Assembly: GCA_965222935.1 (NCBI GenBank)
Contig: CBDCVA010000001.1
Location: forward strand, 558,001-622,000
DNA: 64,000 bases
Direction: 5' to 3'
DNA from: CBDCVA01 sp965222935 [NCBI: Candidatus Latescibacterota bacterium]
GTDB lineage: Bacteria; Latescibacterota; CBDCVA01
The notes beneath the pieces are model-generated. The model made no database searches. It saw nothing but the letters and a program-made list of their open reading frames with translations, and was not told where the DNA came from. A program made the position numbers and the translations under genes. Shown here in pieces: positions 8,979-18,300 of this stretch (its first letter is position 1; every line of letters begins with the position of its first letter).

Positions 8979-9796
8979 TTCGCGTCAACCTGCTCCATCC
9001 CATCCTGAATCTGGCGGAACCTAAATCGCTCTCCGTACCGGGGCGTCCCCGACGCTTGGGGCGCGCTGTGTGGGGACTCTTGGCTCTTGGCGCCACTGGC
9101 GCGGTCGTTGCGGCGGTCCTCCTCGGGGAGCGGTGGATGGCTCCGGAATCTGCGACGAACCTAGCCTCTGCGCACACACCGGCGGTTGTGGATGCACCAT
9201 CGGGCCGATCAGCCCCGTCTCCGGAACCCGTGGAGAAGGCGCCGAGCGCAAGGCTCGTCGGCGCCTTCGGATGGCCGCTGCCCGAGGGCGTCCGCCTTCA
9301 TGAGCTGCAATTGAACTCCGATGGTGCGTACCGGATCGAAGCCGAGAGCCTCCGTGGAACGGCGCCAGCGCGGCTGCGGTCATGGCTCGCGGCAGAGGCG
9401 GGCCTCAGGCGGGAGCCGGGGATCGTACGCGTGGCGATCATCGACCGGGAGCCGCCGTACCCGTTCACGCTCTCGGGCGTCATCGACCCTCCGGCGGTGG
9501 GTGCCGGACCGCCGTCCGATTTGGCGCGCGAACACCGGGTTCTGGCGGCGATGAGTGAGCTCGCCGGGAGCCTGGAACTGGATGTGAAAGCGCTCGGCTG
9601 GCGAGGCGCGCCCCAGGACGGGGCGCGGGTGCTTGCCGTGGAAGTGGCTGGCCCGTGGACGCAGGCCAGAAGCTTTCTCAAAGGCGTTGTGGATCTCCCC
9701 GAGGTGGGGGCGATCCTTCGCTGTGAGCTGCGGAGGGTAGCCAGGGGGCCCGATCGCGCCTCCCTCTGGATTGAGGCAACGTTACGGGCCTTGTAG
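8975..9796 (+). CDS. PilN-like single-pass membrane protein
   Basis: 273 residues. It opens with MIRVNLLHP, close to the conserved (I/V)NLLP-type cytoplasmic tail of PilN that docks into PilM. A single membrane segment follows at about residues 33-50 (LLALGATGAVVAAVLLG), then a Pro/Ser-rich linker and a periplasmic alpha/beta domain of about 180 residues. It overlaps the upstream PilM-like gene by ATGA. The normal family length is about 180-220, so this one has an extra linker and periplasmic part, possibly covering part of the PilO role. Function in a pilus or secretion platform is inferred from N-terminus plus synteny only. Confidence 0.5.
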   Translation: MIRVNLLHPILNLAEPKSLSVPGRPRRLGRAVWGLLALGATGAVVAAVLLGERWMAPESATNLASAHTPAVVDAPSGRSAPSPEPVEKAPSARLVGAFGWPLPEGVRLHELQLNSDGAYRIEAESLRGTAPARLRSWLAAEAGLRREPGIVRVAIIDREPPYPFTLSGVIDPPAVGAGPPSDLAREHRVLAAMSELAGSLELDVKALGWRGAPQDGARVLAVEVAGPWTQARSFLKGVVDLPEVGAILRCELRRVARGPDRASLWIEATLRAL

Positions 9797-9820
9797 CGTC
9801 GAATCGGAAGCGAAGGTGAT

Positions 9821-10405
9821 GTGACGATGAGTGGTATCAGGATCATCGGTGGGCAGGCCAGAGGGCGGCGGCTTGCGGTGCCACGCGGCGCAGGTGTGCG
9901 GCCGACGACCGGGCGCGTGCGCGAGGCTCTCTTCGCTATGCTGGGCGACCGGGTGATCGGGGCGCGCGTGCTTGACTTGTGCGCAGGTTCGGGTGCGCTG
10001 GGTCTCGAGGCTCTTTCGCGGGGTGCCGCCGAAGTGGTGTTCGTTGAGCGGGATCATTCTTGCCAGCGGGCCATCGCCCGGAACCTCGCGGCGACTGGCT
10101 TTGCCGAGCGGGGCAGGGTCATGCGGCGACCTTGGGCGCGAGCGTTGCGCGAGTTGACTGCCGAGGGCCCCCGGTTCGACGTGGTGCTCTTTGACCCGCC
10201 GTACGAGGACGAGGCCGCATCGGCCATCGTGGCGGCACTGGCTCCAGGGGAACTCCTGGCGCCTGGGGGGGTGATCGCGGGCGAGACGCGGCGTGGCGCG
10301 GCGGTACCCGACGCTTCTGGCCTGTTGCGGCTCGCGCGGCGACGGACTTATGGAGACACCGAGTTGGTGCTGTGGTTGGCGACATCCATGGAGGTTCATG
10401 AATGA
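9821..10405 (+). CDS. rsmD: 16S rRNA (guanine966-N2)-methyltransferase RsmD
   Basis: Class I SAM methyltransferase that modifies G966 of 16S rRNA during small-subunit assembly. Family marks are all present: RPTTGRVREALF at residues 27-38, the SAM-binding LDLCAGSGALGLEAL from residue 51, VFVERD at 73-78 and the catalytic DPPY at 125-128. Length 194 is usual. GTG at 9821 lies behind GAAGGTG; an in-frame ATG two codons later (9827) is an equally possible start. The stop overlaps the coaD start (ATGA), the classical rsmD-coaD pairing seen in many bacteria. Confidence 0.93.
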   Translation: MTMSGIRIIGGQARGRRLAVPRGAGVRPTTGRVREALFAMLGDRVIGARVLDLCAGSGALGLEALSRGAAEVVFVERDHSCQRAIARNLAATGFAERGRVMRRPWARALRELTAEGPRFDVVLFDPPYEDEAASAIVAALAPGELLAPGGVIAGETRRGAAVPDASGLLRLARRRTYGDTELVLWLATSMEVHE

Positions 10406-10902
10406 ACGGGGCGCTCTATCCTGGGACATTCGACCCCTTCACGTTCGGCCATCTAGATGTCGTACGGCGCGCGCTCAGGATTTTCGACCGCCTGATTATC
10501 CTGATTTCGGCTAACCCGGGCAAGGCGCCAATGTTCACCATCGAGGAGCGATTGGAGATGGCGCGTGAAGTCATCTCGGACAACCCCCACGTCCAGATCC
10601 AGGGCTTTGACGGGCTCCTGGTGGACGCAGCGAGGGCTCTGGACGTCAAGACCATCATCCGTGGCTTGCGCGCCATGACCGACTTCGAGTATGAATTCGA
10701 GATGGCGTTGATGAATCGGGGGCTGGACTCCGATTTCGAGAGTGTCTTCCTGATGCCCAGCCAGGAGTACATCTTCCTGCGGTCCTCGCTCGTCAAGGAG
10801 GTGGCGACCCTCGGCGGCGACGTATCAGCTCTCGTTCCCCCCGTGGTGGCCCAGCGTTTGTATGCAAAGCTGGGCATTCCCTCCGCCGGAAGCGGAACAT
10901 GA
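10402..10902 (+). CDS. coaD: Phosphopantetheine adenylyltransferase
   Basis: Penultimate enzyme of coenzyme A synthesis, transferring AMP from ATP to 4'-phosphopantetheine in the cytoplasm. The nucleotidyltransferase signature [10 protein letters not shown] occupies residues 8-17 with His17 as the catalytic base. The [18 protein letters not shown] block and the C-terminal SSLVKE motif that replaces the usual SSTxVRE are also present. 166 residues is normal. It overlaps rsmD by four bases and its own stop overlaps pta by four bases, so the three are one transcript with translational coupling. CoA supply next to phosphate acetyltransferase is a sensible pairing. Confidence 0.95.
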   Translation: MNGALYPGTFDPFTFGHLDVVRRALRIFDRLIILISANPGKAPMFTIEERLEMAREVISDNPHVQIQGFDGLLVDAARALDVKTIIRGLRAMTDFEYEFEMALMNRGLDSDFESVFLMPSQEYIFLRSSLVKEVATLGGDVSALVPPVVAQRLYAKLGIPSAGSGT

Positions 10903-11903
10903 GCGTGCTCGAACGAATACGGGCTGAGGCCAGGCGCGCACCGCAGCGCGTCCTGTTACCCGAAGGGACCGACCCTAGAGTGGTCGAGGCTGCCGCGAAG
11001 CTCTTGGCCTGGGGCACGGCCCGACCGATCGTGCTGGGAAATCCGGATGCGGTCGGGGCCGCGGCGGAGCGTGCAGGGATCGAACGTGGGGACCTGGAAG
11101 TCGTTGCCGTCGGGAATGACGCTCGGATCGAGGAGTATGCAGCGCTCTACTACGGGCGCCGAAAGCACCGCGGGGTCACACCCGAGGGCGCGCGCGAGAC
11201 CGTTCACAACCCCTTGTTCTACGCTGCCGCGATGGTAGCGACCGATGCCGCCGACGCCTCGGTCGGCGGGTGCGTCCACCCGACCATGGACGTGCTGCGC
11301 GCCGCGCTGCATCTGATTGGAACCGCACCCGGCATCAAGGTGATGTCCGCCGCTTTCTTGATGACGCTGCCGGCCGAGTCGCGAGTCTTCATTTTTGCCG
11401 ACTGCGCCGTCGTGCCCAATCCGAATGCCGAGCAGCTTGCCGACATCGCTCTCGCTTCGGCGGCCACCTACCGCGATATCATCGGCGGCGAGCCGCGCGT
11501 GGCGCTCCTGTCATTTTCGACCAAAGGTAGCGGGGCCGGACCCGAGGTGGAGAAGGTCCAGCGGGCGACGGCGCTGGTGCGCGAGCGCGCTCCGGACCTG
11601 CTGGTGGATGGCGAACTGCAGGCCGACGCCGCGATCGTACCCAGGGTCGCAGCTTCCAAGGCTCCGGGAAGTCCCATCGCGGGCGATGCCAACGTGCTGG
11701 TTTTCCCCACGCTGGATGCAGCCAACAACGCCTACAAGCTCGTCGAACGGCTCGCTGGCGCGCGGGCGATCGGAGACATCATCCAGGGTCTGGCGCGTCC
11801 AGTGTTCAACCTCTCGCGCGGCTGTACCGCGGAGGACATCGCGGACGTCGCCACCATCGCTGCCCTTCAGGCCGCGCGGGCCAAAGCGCGCGGTGGGGGC
11901 TGA
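10899..11903 (+). CDS. pta: Phosphate acetyltransferase
   Basis: Interconverts acetyl-CoA and acetyl phosphate. It is the single-domain, 334-residue form without the long N-terminal regulatory part. Seen: N-terminal [15 protein letters not shown], central [18 protein letters not shown], and the diagnostic C-terminal run with [19 protein letters not shown] and the [18 protein letters not shown] stretch. Butyryl transferases share the fold, but these C-terminal motifs fit Pta. No acetate kinase gene follows. ATG start overlaps coaD (ATGA) and the stop is five bases before the next ATG. Confidence 0.92.
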   Translation: MSVLERIRAEARRAPQRVLLPEGTDPRVVEAAAKLLAWGTARPIVLGNPDAVGAAAERAGIERGDLEVVAVGNDARIEEYAALYYGRRKHRGVTPEGARETVHNPLFYAAAMVATDAADASVGGCVHPTMDVLRAALHLIGTAPGIKVMSAAFLMTLPAESRVFIFADCAVVPNPNAEQLADIALASAATYRDIIGGEPRVALLSFSTKGSGAGPEVEKVQRATALVRERAPDLLVDGELQADAAIVPRVAASKAPGSPIAGDANVLVFPTLDAANNAYKLVERLAGARAIGDIIQGLARPVFNLSRGCTAEDIADVATIAALQAARAKARGGG

Positions 11904-11907
11904 GACG

Positions 11908-12441
11908 ATGCGGCTCCCTTCCGGCGCCGAGGCCATAGCGTTCGTCGCTGGCCTCATCCACGCGCTCCTCTTTAACGCCATGACGGTCATCGTTGACGGC
12001 TACAATGCGCTACTAAATTGGCCTTTGGGCGGCTCTCAGAAAGGGAGTCTGAAGGAGCGGCGCGAGGCGTTCGTACTTGCACTAGCGGACTACGCGGAGG
12101 TCTCGGGCCACCCTCTCATCGTCGTCTTCGACGGTCGTGCGAAGCGTGGAGCACCGGTGCGAGAACTCCGGCGTGCTGGCATCGAGGTCGTCTTTACCGG
12201 TCCTGGTGGTGCGGACGAGGTCATCGTGCAACAGGTCGCCGCAGCGCGCGGACGCGAGGCAGTGCAGGTGGTGACGACGGACCGACAACTGGCGCGAGCG
12301 GTGAAGGCCAGGGGCGCGAGGGTCAGGCGGACGCTCGATTTCGCGGCGGACACCAGCGAGGCGGAGAGCGGCTACTGGGCGGGACACCACAGTGCTCCAG
12401 GGTTCAAGCTCGGCGATGTCGTCCGACATCGCAAGCGCTAG
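11908..12441 (+). CDS. NYN-domain (YacP/Rae1-like) ribonuclease-type protein
   Basis: PIN-like NYN domain with the hallmark VIVDGYNALLNW, then LIVVFDGRA and TDRQLARAVKARGA, which carry the acidic residues expected to bind metal. The closest described relatives are YacP/Rae1 proteins, mRNA nucleases that act at the ribosome. Two starts are possible. ATG at 11908 is five bases after the pta stop and gives 177 residues with an unusual hydrophobic leader. ATG at 11980 gives 153 residues beginning MTVIVDGYN, as most family members do. I report the longer one because 11980 has no ribosome site while 11908 has GTGGGGG upstream, but 11980 may be the true start. Confidence 0.75.
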   Translation: MRLPSGAEAIAFVAGLIHALLFNAMTVIVDGYNALLNWPLGGSQKGSLKERREAFVLALADYAEVSGHPLIVVFDGRAKRGAPVRELRRAGIEVVFTGPGGADEVIVQQVAAARGREAVQVVTTDRQLARAVKARGARVRRTLDFAADTSEAESGYWAGHHSAPGFKLGDVVRHRKR

Positions 12442-12485
12442 CTCAGCATCGTCGTCCTGCTATCTGGATGAGCGACCGCTTACAA

Positions 12486-12515
12486 TTGACAAGCGCTGAG
12501 GTGAGTTCATACTTT
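12486..12515 (+). promoter_or_regulatory. Sigma-70-type promoter for citrate synthase
   Basis: A perfect TTGACA at 12486-12491 is followed after 18 bases by TACTTT (12510-12515), or after 17 by ATACTT. It lies in the 142-base gap upstream of the citrate synthase ATG at 12584, leaving a leader of about 60 bases. Confidence 0.5.
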
Positions 12516-12583
12516 GACGTGGGTCGGAATGCGGATTCGGGGCGGCGCGCGCCCAGATTCCGCGCAACCGCTGGAGGCGATAT

Positions 12584-13741
12584 ATGAGCGCGCAGACGGA
12601 GACCAAAGAGGTGGAGTTTTCCCCTGGACTCGAAGGAGTCATCGCTGCCCGAAGCACGATCAGTTACATCGACGGGCAGGCTGGCAAGCTCATTTACCGT
12701 GGCATCCCTATCGAGGCGCTCGCGGAGGAATCTAGCTTCGAGGAAGTGAGTTACCTGCTTCTACGCGGTCGTTTGCCGACGTCTGCGGAGCTCGACGGCT
12801 TTGACCGAGAACTCAAAGCGTCTCGGGCCGTGCCCGAGACCGTGCTGCGTATCATCGGTGACCTTCCGGCGGCATCTCCCATGGCCGTGCTGCGTACGGC
12901 AGTGAGTGCGGTCGGCCTCTTTGACCCGGAGGCGGAGGCCCCCTCCTCCGAAGCAAATATGCGCAAAGCGATCCGTCTGATCGCGCAATTCGCCACGATC
13001 ATCGCAGCAATTTACAGAGTCCGAGGCGGCCAGAAGCCCATCGCCCCACGGCAGGACCTGAGCCACGCCGCCAACTTCCTTTACATGCTGAACGGTGCCG
13101 AGCCCGACGCGACCACCGCCCGGGTGATCGACGTCGGCCTCATCCTGCATGCCGACCACGGCTTTAACGCCTCCACTTTCACCGCTCGAGTGGTCTACTC
13201 GACCGAATCCGACATGTATTCGGCTATCACTGCCGCCATCGGCAGCCTCAAAGGGCCGCTCCATGGCGGCGCTAACGAGCAGGCTCTGAGGATGCTGAGG
13301 GAGATTGGGACGCCCGATGGTGCGGAGGCGTGGTACAAACAGGCCCGAGCGGAGCGCCGGCGCGTCCCCGGCTTCGGCCACCGGGTCTACAAAGCGTACG
13401 ACCCGCGGGCGCGCATCCTCAAGCGTTTCGCGCAGGAATTGGCCGAGGTGCAGGGCGAGGTGGATTCCTTCGAGCTCTCCGCCAAGCTCGAAGACCTGGT
13501 CATCAACGACCTCGGTCTAACCCGTGGCATCTTCCCCAACGTGGATTTTTACTCCGCTTCCGTCTACCACTTCCTAGGCATAGAGCCCGAGCTCTTCACT
13601 CCGATCTTTGCCATGTCTCGCATTTCCGGTTGGGCGGCCCACGTGCTCGAGCAGCAGGCGGAGAACCGTCTCTTCCGACCACGTTCTCTTTACGAGGGAT
13701 CGATGGACGCGCCTTATGTGCCCATCGACCAGCGCGGGTAG
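12584..13741 (+). CDS. gltA: Citrate synthase
   Basis: Condenses acetyl-CoA and oxaloacetate to citrate. 385 residues, the short dimeric-type length. Catalytic residues are visible: His192 in [10 protein letters not shown], His227 in [10 protein letters not shown], the oxaloacetate-binding [13 protein letters not shown] around 263-275, and the Asp in [10 protein letters not shown] near 320. A 2-methylcitrate synthase cannot be excluded from sequence alone, but adjacency to isocitrate dehydrogenase favours the TCA enzyme. ATG at 12584 has a GGAGG site nine bases upstream. Confidence 0.93.
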   Translation: MSAQTETKEVEFSPGLEGVIAARSTISYIDGQAGKLIYRGIPIEALAEESSFEEVSYLLLRGRLPTSAELDGFDRELKASRAVPETVLRIIGDLPAASPMAVLRTAVSAVGLFDPEAEAPSSEANMRKAIRLIAQFATIIAAIYRVRGGQKPIAPRQDLSHAANFLYMLNGAEPDATTARVIDVGLILHADHGFNASTFTARVVYSTESDMYSAITAAIGSLKGPLHGGANEQALRMLREIGTPDGAEAWYKQARAERRRVPGFGHRVYKAYDPRARILKRFAQELAEVQGEVDSFELSAKLEDLVINDLGLTRGIFPNVDFYSASVYHFLGIEPELFTPIFAMSRISGWAAHVLEQQAENRLFRPRSLYEGSMDAPYVPIDQRG

Positions 13742-13748
13742 ACCGGCT

Positions 13749-14993
13749 GTGGCCGCTCCGAAGTTTTCGATCATCGAGCCTCCTACCCAGGGCGAACCGA
13801 TCGCGGTTAGCTCCGATGGTGCGCTGGAGGTCCCCGACCACCCCGTCCTCTGCTTCATCGAGGGCGACGGCACCGGACCCGATATCTGGCGAGCCTCCCA
13901 GCCTGTATTCGACGCGGCCGTCGAACGCGCATACGGTGGCAGGCGGCGGATCGCCTGGTGCGAGGTGTACGGCGGTGAGAAGGCCCACAGAGGCTTCGGC
14001 GACTGGCTGCCCGAAGAGACGCTCCGGGCCATCGAGCACTTCCACGTCGCCATCAAATGCCCTTTGACAACGCCCATTGGGGGCGGCATTCGCAGCCTGA
14101 ATGTGGCCCTGCGCCAGCGGCTGGAGCTATACGCCTGCGTTCGCCCCGTGCGACACTTCCCCGGTGTGCCCAGTCCGGCGGCACACCCCGAGCTCCTAGA
14201 CGTCGTTATCTTTCGGGAGAACATGGAGGACGTCTACGCGGGGATCGAGTGGGCCCAGGGATCGAAGGAGGCAGCCGAGTTCATCCGCTTCCTCCGCGAG
14301 CGGATGAATGTGAACATCGCCGATGACAGCGGTGTAGGGGTTAAGCCTATCAGCGTCAAGAATTCCAAGCGGCTCATCCGGCGCGCCATTCGCTATGCCC
14401 TCGAGCGCGGACGCGAGAGCGTCACGCTCATGCACAAGGGCAACATTATGAAGTTCACCGAGGGCGCATTCAGGCAGTGGGGTTATGAGCTCGCCAAAGA
14501 GGAATTCGGAGATTGCACGGTCGCCGAGGCGGATCTCGACGGTGAGCCGCCACAGGATAGGGTCGTCATCAAAGATCGGATAGCGGACATCATGTTCCAG
14601 CACCTGCTCTTGCGGCCCGGTGAGTTCGACGTCATCGCCACGCCGAACCTCAACGGCGATTACATCAGCGATGCCGCCGCAGCGCAGGTTGGCGGCATGG
14701 GACTGGCACCGGGGGCGAACATCGGTGACCGAGCGGCGATCTTCGAGGCGACACACGGCACCGCCCCTAGATATGCGGGGCAGGACGTGGTCAACCCCTC
14801 GGCCCTGATCCTCTCCGGCGTGATGATGTTCGAACACCTGGGCTGGAACGGTGCCAGCGAACTCATCACGAGCGGTCTTGGGCGCGCGATCGCGGAGAAG
14901 ACCGTGACGTACGACCTCCACCGTCAGATGGAGGGTGCGACGAAGGTGAGATGCTCCGAATTCGGCGAATTGATCATTCGGAACATGCCGTGA
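13749..14993 (+). CDS. icd: NADP-dependent isocitrate dehydrogenase
   Basis: Oxidative decarboxylation of isocitrate to 2-oxoglutarate. Family marks in order: [13 protein letters not shown] near the N-terminus, [16 protein letters not shown] with the substrate-binding Ser/Arg loop, [51 protein letters not shown] with metal-binding Asp residues, and [12 protein letters not shown]. The chosen GTG at 13749 is seven bases after the citrate synthase stop and gives 414 residues, the E. coli Icd size. The frame stays open further upstream inside gltA, but that part is not Icd-like. It forms a TCA pair with gltA and is closed by a hairpin terminator at 15008. Confidence 0.93.
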   Translation: MAAPKFSIIEPPTQGEPIAVSSDGALEVPDHPVLCFIEGDGTGPDIWRASQPVFDAAVERAYGGRRRIAWCEVYGGEKAHRGFGDWLPEETLRAIEHFHVAIKCPLTTPIGGGIRSLNVALRQRLELYACVRPVRHFPGVPSPAAHPELLDVVIFRENMEDVYAGIEWAQGSKEAAEFIRFLRERMNVNIADDSGVGVKPISVKNSKRLIRRAIRYALERGRESVTLMHKGNIMKFTEGAFRQWGYELAKEEFGDCTVAEADLDGEPPQDRVVIKDRIADIMFQHLLLRPGEFDVIATPNLNGDYISDAAAAQVGGMGLAPGANIGDRAAIFEATHGTAPRYAGQDVVNPSALILSGVMMFEHLGWNGASELITSGLGRAIAEKTVTYDLHRQMEGATKVRCSEFGELIIRNMP

Positions 14994-15007
14994 GCGGAGT
15001 TGCCACC

Positions 15008-15045
15008 GTCGCCGGTTGTCGGGGGGCGCTCCGGCGGCCTTTTTT
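15008..15045 (+). terminator. Rho-independent terminator after icd
   Basis: Stem GTCGCCGG (15008-15015) pairs with CCGGCGGC (15031-15038; one G-U pair) around a 15-base G-rich loop. It is followed by C and six T at 15040-15045. It sits 15 bases after the icd stop. Confidence 0.75.
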
Positions 15046-15057
15046 CTCAGCGGCCGT

Positions 15058-15612
15058 GTGATAGCCTCGCCTTTCACCGTCTCGGGAGCCGACGGCTCGC
15101 GCGTTGCCATCCCCGCTGTGCCCGCAAAGCTGGAATCGGCGCCGCCGGAGTTGGCAGGTGCGCGACTCCGTGCCGAAGCGGATGGCCTGGTCTTGGAACC
15201 GAGCGCGGCTTCGGGACCCGATGCACCCGGAAAGGGCTCCGGAGCACCTGTAGCGCTGGTCACGTTCACCGTGGCTACGGTGGCGCTTTTCGCCGTGCTG
15301 ATCCGGCATACGGCGGTATGGTCTCTGGGCTTTCTGGCGGCTCTGGTGATCGCCGTGCCGATTGCTCTAAGCGTGTGGCGGGCGGTTGGGAGCGTCGCGA
15401 GGCGTGTGACGCTGCGCATCCCGTGGGCTGAGATTGAGGCAGTGAGCGTGGAGGCGGATGGCGTACGCGTGACTTTTCAGCACCCGCTCGCAGGAGAGGC
15501 TCGTGTCGTGACGGCGGACTGGAGCGAGGGGCTTTCGGACAACGGTGCGGTCGCCCATGCCGTAGCACAACTGGCGGGCCTTCCGGCCCGTGAAAAGGGG
15601 CGCCCTCAGTGA
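15058..15612 (+). CDS. Two-TM membrane protein of unknown function
   Basis: Not recognised. An open frame with two adjacent membrane segments in the middle (about 30 residues rich in Val/Ala/Leu from VALVTFTVATVALFAVL through FLAALVIAVPIAL). They are flanked by a small N-terminal beta-rich domain and a C-terminal domain with WAEIEAVSVEADGVRVTF, which recalls PH-like membrane domains. The GTG at 15058 is preferred over TTG at 15016 because the latter lies inside the terminator hairpin; neither has a good ribosome site. Its stop overlaps the next start (GTGA), so it is probably co-translated with the histidine kinase and may be a membrane partner for it. Confidence 0.5.
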   Translation: MIASPFTVSGADGSRVAIPAVPAKLESAPPELAGARLRAEADGLVLEPSAASGPDAPGKGSGAPVALVTFTVATVALFAVLIRHTAVWSLGFLAALVIAVPIALSVWRAVGSVARRVTLRIPWAEIEAVSVEADGVRVTFQHPLAGEARVVTADWSEGLSDNGAVAHAVAQLAGLPAREKGRPQ

Positions 15613-16895
15613 ACGGAGCGCTGACCTCCCAGGAGCGAGGAAGAGCGCCTTCTCGTCTCTCGGAGCTGGAGACGCTCAAGGAGATCGGGGCGCTTTTAAC
15701 CTCGACCCTGGAGTTGGACGCCATCCTCCGGACTATCGTGCACCTGACTGCACAACGCCTCGGAACCGACGTCTGCTCGATCTATCTCTTCGACGCCGAT
15801 GGGGAGACGCTGATGCTGCGCGCCACCGTGGGCCTAGACGAGCGGGCCGTGGATAACGCATCGCTGCGGATGGGCGAGGGGATCACCGGCTGGGCGGCTG
15901 CGCGTGGGCGGGCGGTGGCCGTCAAGGACGTGCTCAACGATCCCCATTACAAGTACTTGCCCGAGACGCGGGAGGAGCGGTTCCGCTCGATGCTGGCCGT
16001 GCCGCTGGTAGTGGGCGACGGGCGCGTGGGCGTCATCACCGTGCAAACCGAGACGCCGCGACAATACCGGCGGCGGGAAACCGACCTGCTCAAGACCATC
16101 GCCGGGCAGGCCTCTGGAGCGATCCATAACGCGCAGCTTTACGAACGGCTCTTGCGCGCGCACGGTGAGCTAGAGGCGGCCCAGCGCAGCTTGGTGGAGA
16201 AGGAGAAGCTGGCAGCACTGGGCGAGCTTTCGGCCTCGATCGCGCACGAACTGGGCAACCCGGTCCTGGGCCTCAAGGGCGTCGCGCAGCTCCTGGATGG
16301 GGATCTGGCGCCGGATGACCCGAGACGGGAGTATTGCGCCCTCATCCTCGACGAGGCGAACCGGATGGAGCGTCTGATGAGTAGTCTTCGCGACTTCGCC
16401 AGGCCGCAGCCCACCTCCGACGCCTCCATCGACCTCAAGGCGGTGGCCGAGCGCACGGTTTCTTTGATGCATAAGGCTATGGATGACAATAGTATAACGC
16501 TCTCGAGGCGTCTTGCGGCCGTGCCCGCGATCGATGGCGACTCCGACCAGCTTGAACAGGCCATGCTCAACGTCGTGATGAACGCGATTCAGGCGATGCC
16601 GCAGGGGGGAGCGCTGCGCATCTCCACGGGCTCCCTGGGCGCCGCGCGGCGCGGCGACGGCGAGGTCTTCGTCGAGGTGCATGACTCGGGGAAGGGGATG
16701 AGCCCCGAGACGTTGCGCCGCGCTTTCGATCCTTTCTTCACGACGAAGGCCGAGGGTGTCGGGCTTGGGTTGGTCCTGACCCAGCGCATCATCGAAGCGC
16801 ACGGAGGCACAGTGGCCATCGAGACGGCACCCGGCGAGGGCACCCGGGTCACCCTGCAACTGCCCGTGGCGGGACACTGGGCGGTTGCCTCTTGA
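15609..16895 (+). CDS. GAF-domain sensor histidine kinase
   Basis: Soluble two-component kinase of 428 residues. A GAF sensor domain lies at about 20-175 (with GEGITGWAAARGRAVAVKDV), then a short coiled coil. The HisKA box ALGELSASIAHELGNP has phospho-acceptor His213, and the HATPase has the N-box NVVMNAIQAMPQGG, G1 VHDSGKGMSP, F-box FDPFFTTK and G2 GVGLGLVLTQRII. No membrane segment, so it may sense a cytosolic ligand or work with the two-TM protein encoded just upstream with a four-base overlap. No response regulator gene is adjacent. GTG start at 15609. Confidence 0.9.
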   Translation: MNGALTSQERGRAPSRLSELETLKEIGALLTSTLELDAILRTIVHLTAQRLGTDVCSIYLFDADGETLMLRATVGLDERAVDNASLRMGEGITGWAAARGRAVAVKDVLNDPHYKYLPETREERFRSMLAVPLVVGDGRVGVITVQTETPRQYRRRETDLLKTIAGQASGAIHNAQLYERLLRAHGELEAAQRSLVEKEKLAALGELSASIAHELGNPVLGLKGVAQLLDGDLAPDDPRREYCALILDEANRMERLMSSLRDFARPQPTSDASIDLKAVAERTVSLMHKAMDDNSITLSRRLAAVPAIDGDSDQLEQAMLNVVMNAIQAMPQGGALRISTGSLGAARRGDGEVFVEVHDSGKGMSPETLRRAFDPFFTTKAEGVGLGLVLTQRIIEAHGGTVAIETAPGEGTRVTLQLPVAGHWAVAS

Positions 16896-17023
16896 GGGTT
16901 GGCCACGACGATGGCTTCACCATCCGGGAACTTTTCGTGGCTCGCAACGTCGAAGGCGCGGTAAGGGCAAAGCCTTGCGTGAAACCCGGCGCGGTGACGC
17001 CTTAGAGGGGGGGAGCTCGCGGC

Positions 17024-17881
17024 GTGTCTAAGCTTGCCAAGCGGTCGTATACGCGCGAAGACCAGTCACTCGACCGATACCTCCAGGAGATCGGTGAGGT
17101 AAACCTCCTGACCGCTCCGCAGGAGGCTGCGCTGGCGCGGCGCATTCGCCAGGGGGACGAGTGGGCACTCGATCGCCTGACCAAGGCCAACCTGCGGTTC
17201 GTCGTGTCGGTCGCCAAGCAGTACCAGAACCAGGGTCTTTCGCTCGGCGACCTCATCAACGAGGGGAATCTGGGGCTGATCAAAGCGGCCAAGCGCTTCG
17301 ACGAGACCAAGGGCTTCAAGTTCATCTCCTACGCTGTCTGGTGGATCCGGCAGGCGATCTTGCAGGCACTGGCGGAACAATCCCGCATCGTGCGTCTGCC
17401 GCTCAACCGCGTCGGGGCGCTCCACAAGATCGGCAAGGCTTCAAGTGAACTCGAGCAGGAGTTCGGCCGCGAACCCAGCCCGGGCGAGATCGCCGACGAG
17501 CTCGAGATGTCCGATGTCGAGGTGATGGACACCCTCAAGATCGGCAGCCGTCACGTCTCGCTCGATGCCCCTTTCAACGATAGCGAGGACAACAGGCTCT
17601 TGGACGTCCTCGAAGACGACCTTCAGGATGCGCCCGACGAATCGCTCATCCAGACATCACTCAAGGACGAGATCGAAAAGGCCCTGGCGACGCTCACCAA
17701 ACGTGAGGCGGAGGTCCTCAAACTCTACTTCGGTATTCACCGCGAGCAGCCGCTCACACTCGAGGAGATCGGCGAGCGCTTCGGACTCACGCGTGAGCGC
17801 GTCCGCCAGATCAAAGAGAAGGCCATCCGCCGGCTGCGCCACACCTCCCGCAGCCGGCCGCTCAGAGAGTACCTGACCTGA
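17024..17881 (+). CDS. rpoD: Primary-type RNA polymerase sigma factor (SigA/RpoD)
   Basis: 285-residue sigma-70 factor lacking region 1.1, the short form also seen in Bacteroidota. Region 1.2 starts [17 protein letters not shown]; region 2 has [18 protein letters not shown] and [15 protein letters not shown] (-10 recognition). Region 3 is [19 protein letters not shown], and region 4 carries the helix-turn-helix [19 protein letters not shown] for the -35 element. GTG start at 17024 with a GGGGGAG site. The TTGACA/TATAAT-like promoters found in this window fit such a factor. Whether this is the only housekeeping sigma cannot be known from here. Confidence 0.92.
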   Translation: MSKLAKRSYTREDQSLDRYLQEIGEVNLLTAPQEAALARRIRQGDEWALDRLTKANLRFVVSVAKQYQNQGLSLGDLINEGNLGLIKAAKRFDETKGFKFISYAVWWIRQAILQALAEQSRIVRLPLNRVGALHKIGKASSELEQEFGREPSPGEIADELEMSDVEVMDTLKIGSRHVSLDAPFNDSEDNRLLDVLEDDLQDAPDESLIQTSLKDEIEKALATLTKREAEVLKLYFGIHREQPLTLEEIGERFGLTRERVRQIKEKAIRRLRHTSRSRPLREYLT

Positions 17882-17926
17882 TCGAGGCAGTCTAGGGCGG
17901 CCGCAAGCTGCTGCACCCTCAACGGC

Positions 17927-17993
17927 GTGCCCGTAGCTCGACAGGATAGGGCCGCGGACTTCTAATCCGTTCTGAGCGATTCCCATAAATCGC
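17927..17993 (+). pseudogene. Damaged tRNA-Arg(TCT): good 5' half, degenerate 3' half
   Basis: The 5' acceptor strand GTGCCCG (17927-17933), TA, D-arm GCTC/GGGC and an anticodon arm GCGGA-CTTCTAA-TCCGT (anticodon TCT at 17961-17963) are all well formed. After the variable loop a GCGAT/ATCGC stem exists, but its loop is TCCCATAA rather than TTCRANT. The following bases (AGCCATG) do not pair with the 5' acceptor strand, which would need CGGGCAC. The molecule could not fold or be charged normally. It marks the exact end of the core block. Confidence 0.6.
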
Positions 17994-18300
17994 AGCCATG
18001 CTCACACCTAACTGGCCGCATTGACTTGCGGGCCTTTCTCGATTTGGACCTCTTAGTGACACGTCCAGAATCGGCCTGCTCGATCGTTGAGTTGAGAGAT
18101 GGTCGTCTCATGTCCTTTGATGGCGTAGGGATGTGCATGCGCATTGTCCCACCGAAGTCACTCTGCATGGTGAGTTCTGAGTATGACGCCAATATGGAAC
18201 GGACGGCCATCGTCATGTCCGCGTGGCTTCACGTGTAGAGTGAAAACCCCTTGTTTCAACGCTAGATCAGAACTCTCATCTTAGACGCCTGGCCTCCGCT
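17994..18300. other. Gap after the tRNA remnant; no convincing gene
   Basis: A 70-codon plus-strand frame (18026-18238) contains a piece reading SIVELRDGRLMSFDG, which looks like the first blade of a BNR/sialidase protein. It has no ribosome site and no continuation. I read it as possible debris, not a gene. Confidence 0.3.

Noticed and set aside
11395-11907. Upstream extension of the NYN gene frame through pta
   Set aside because: Overlaps the confirmed pta frame and reads as Arg/Ser/Pro-rich noise; the NYN domain begins only after 11980.
14196-15419. Minus-strand frame of 407 codons opposite icd and the next gene
   Set aside because: Crosses a strong terminator and two well-supported plus-strand genes; no motif.
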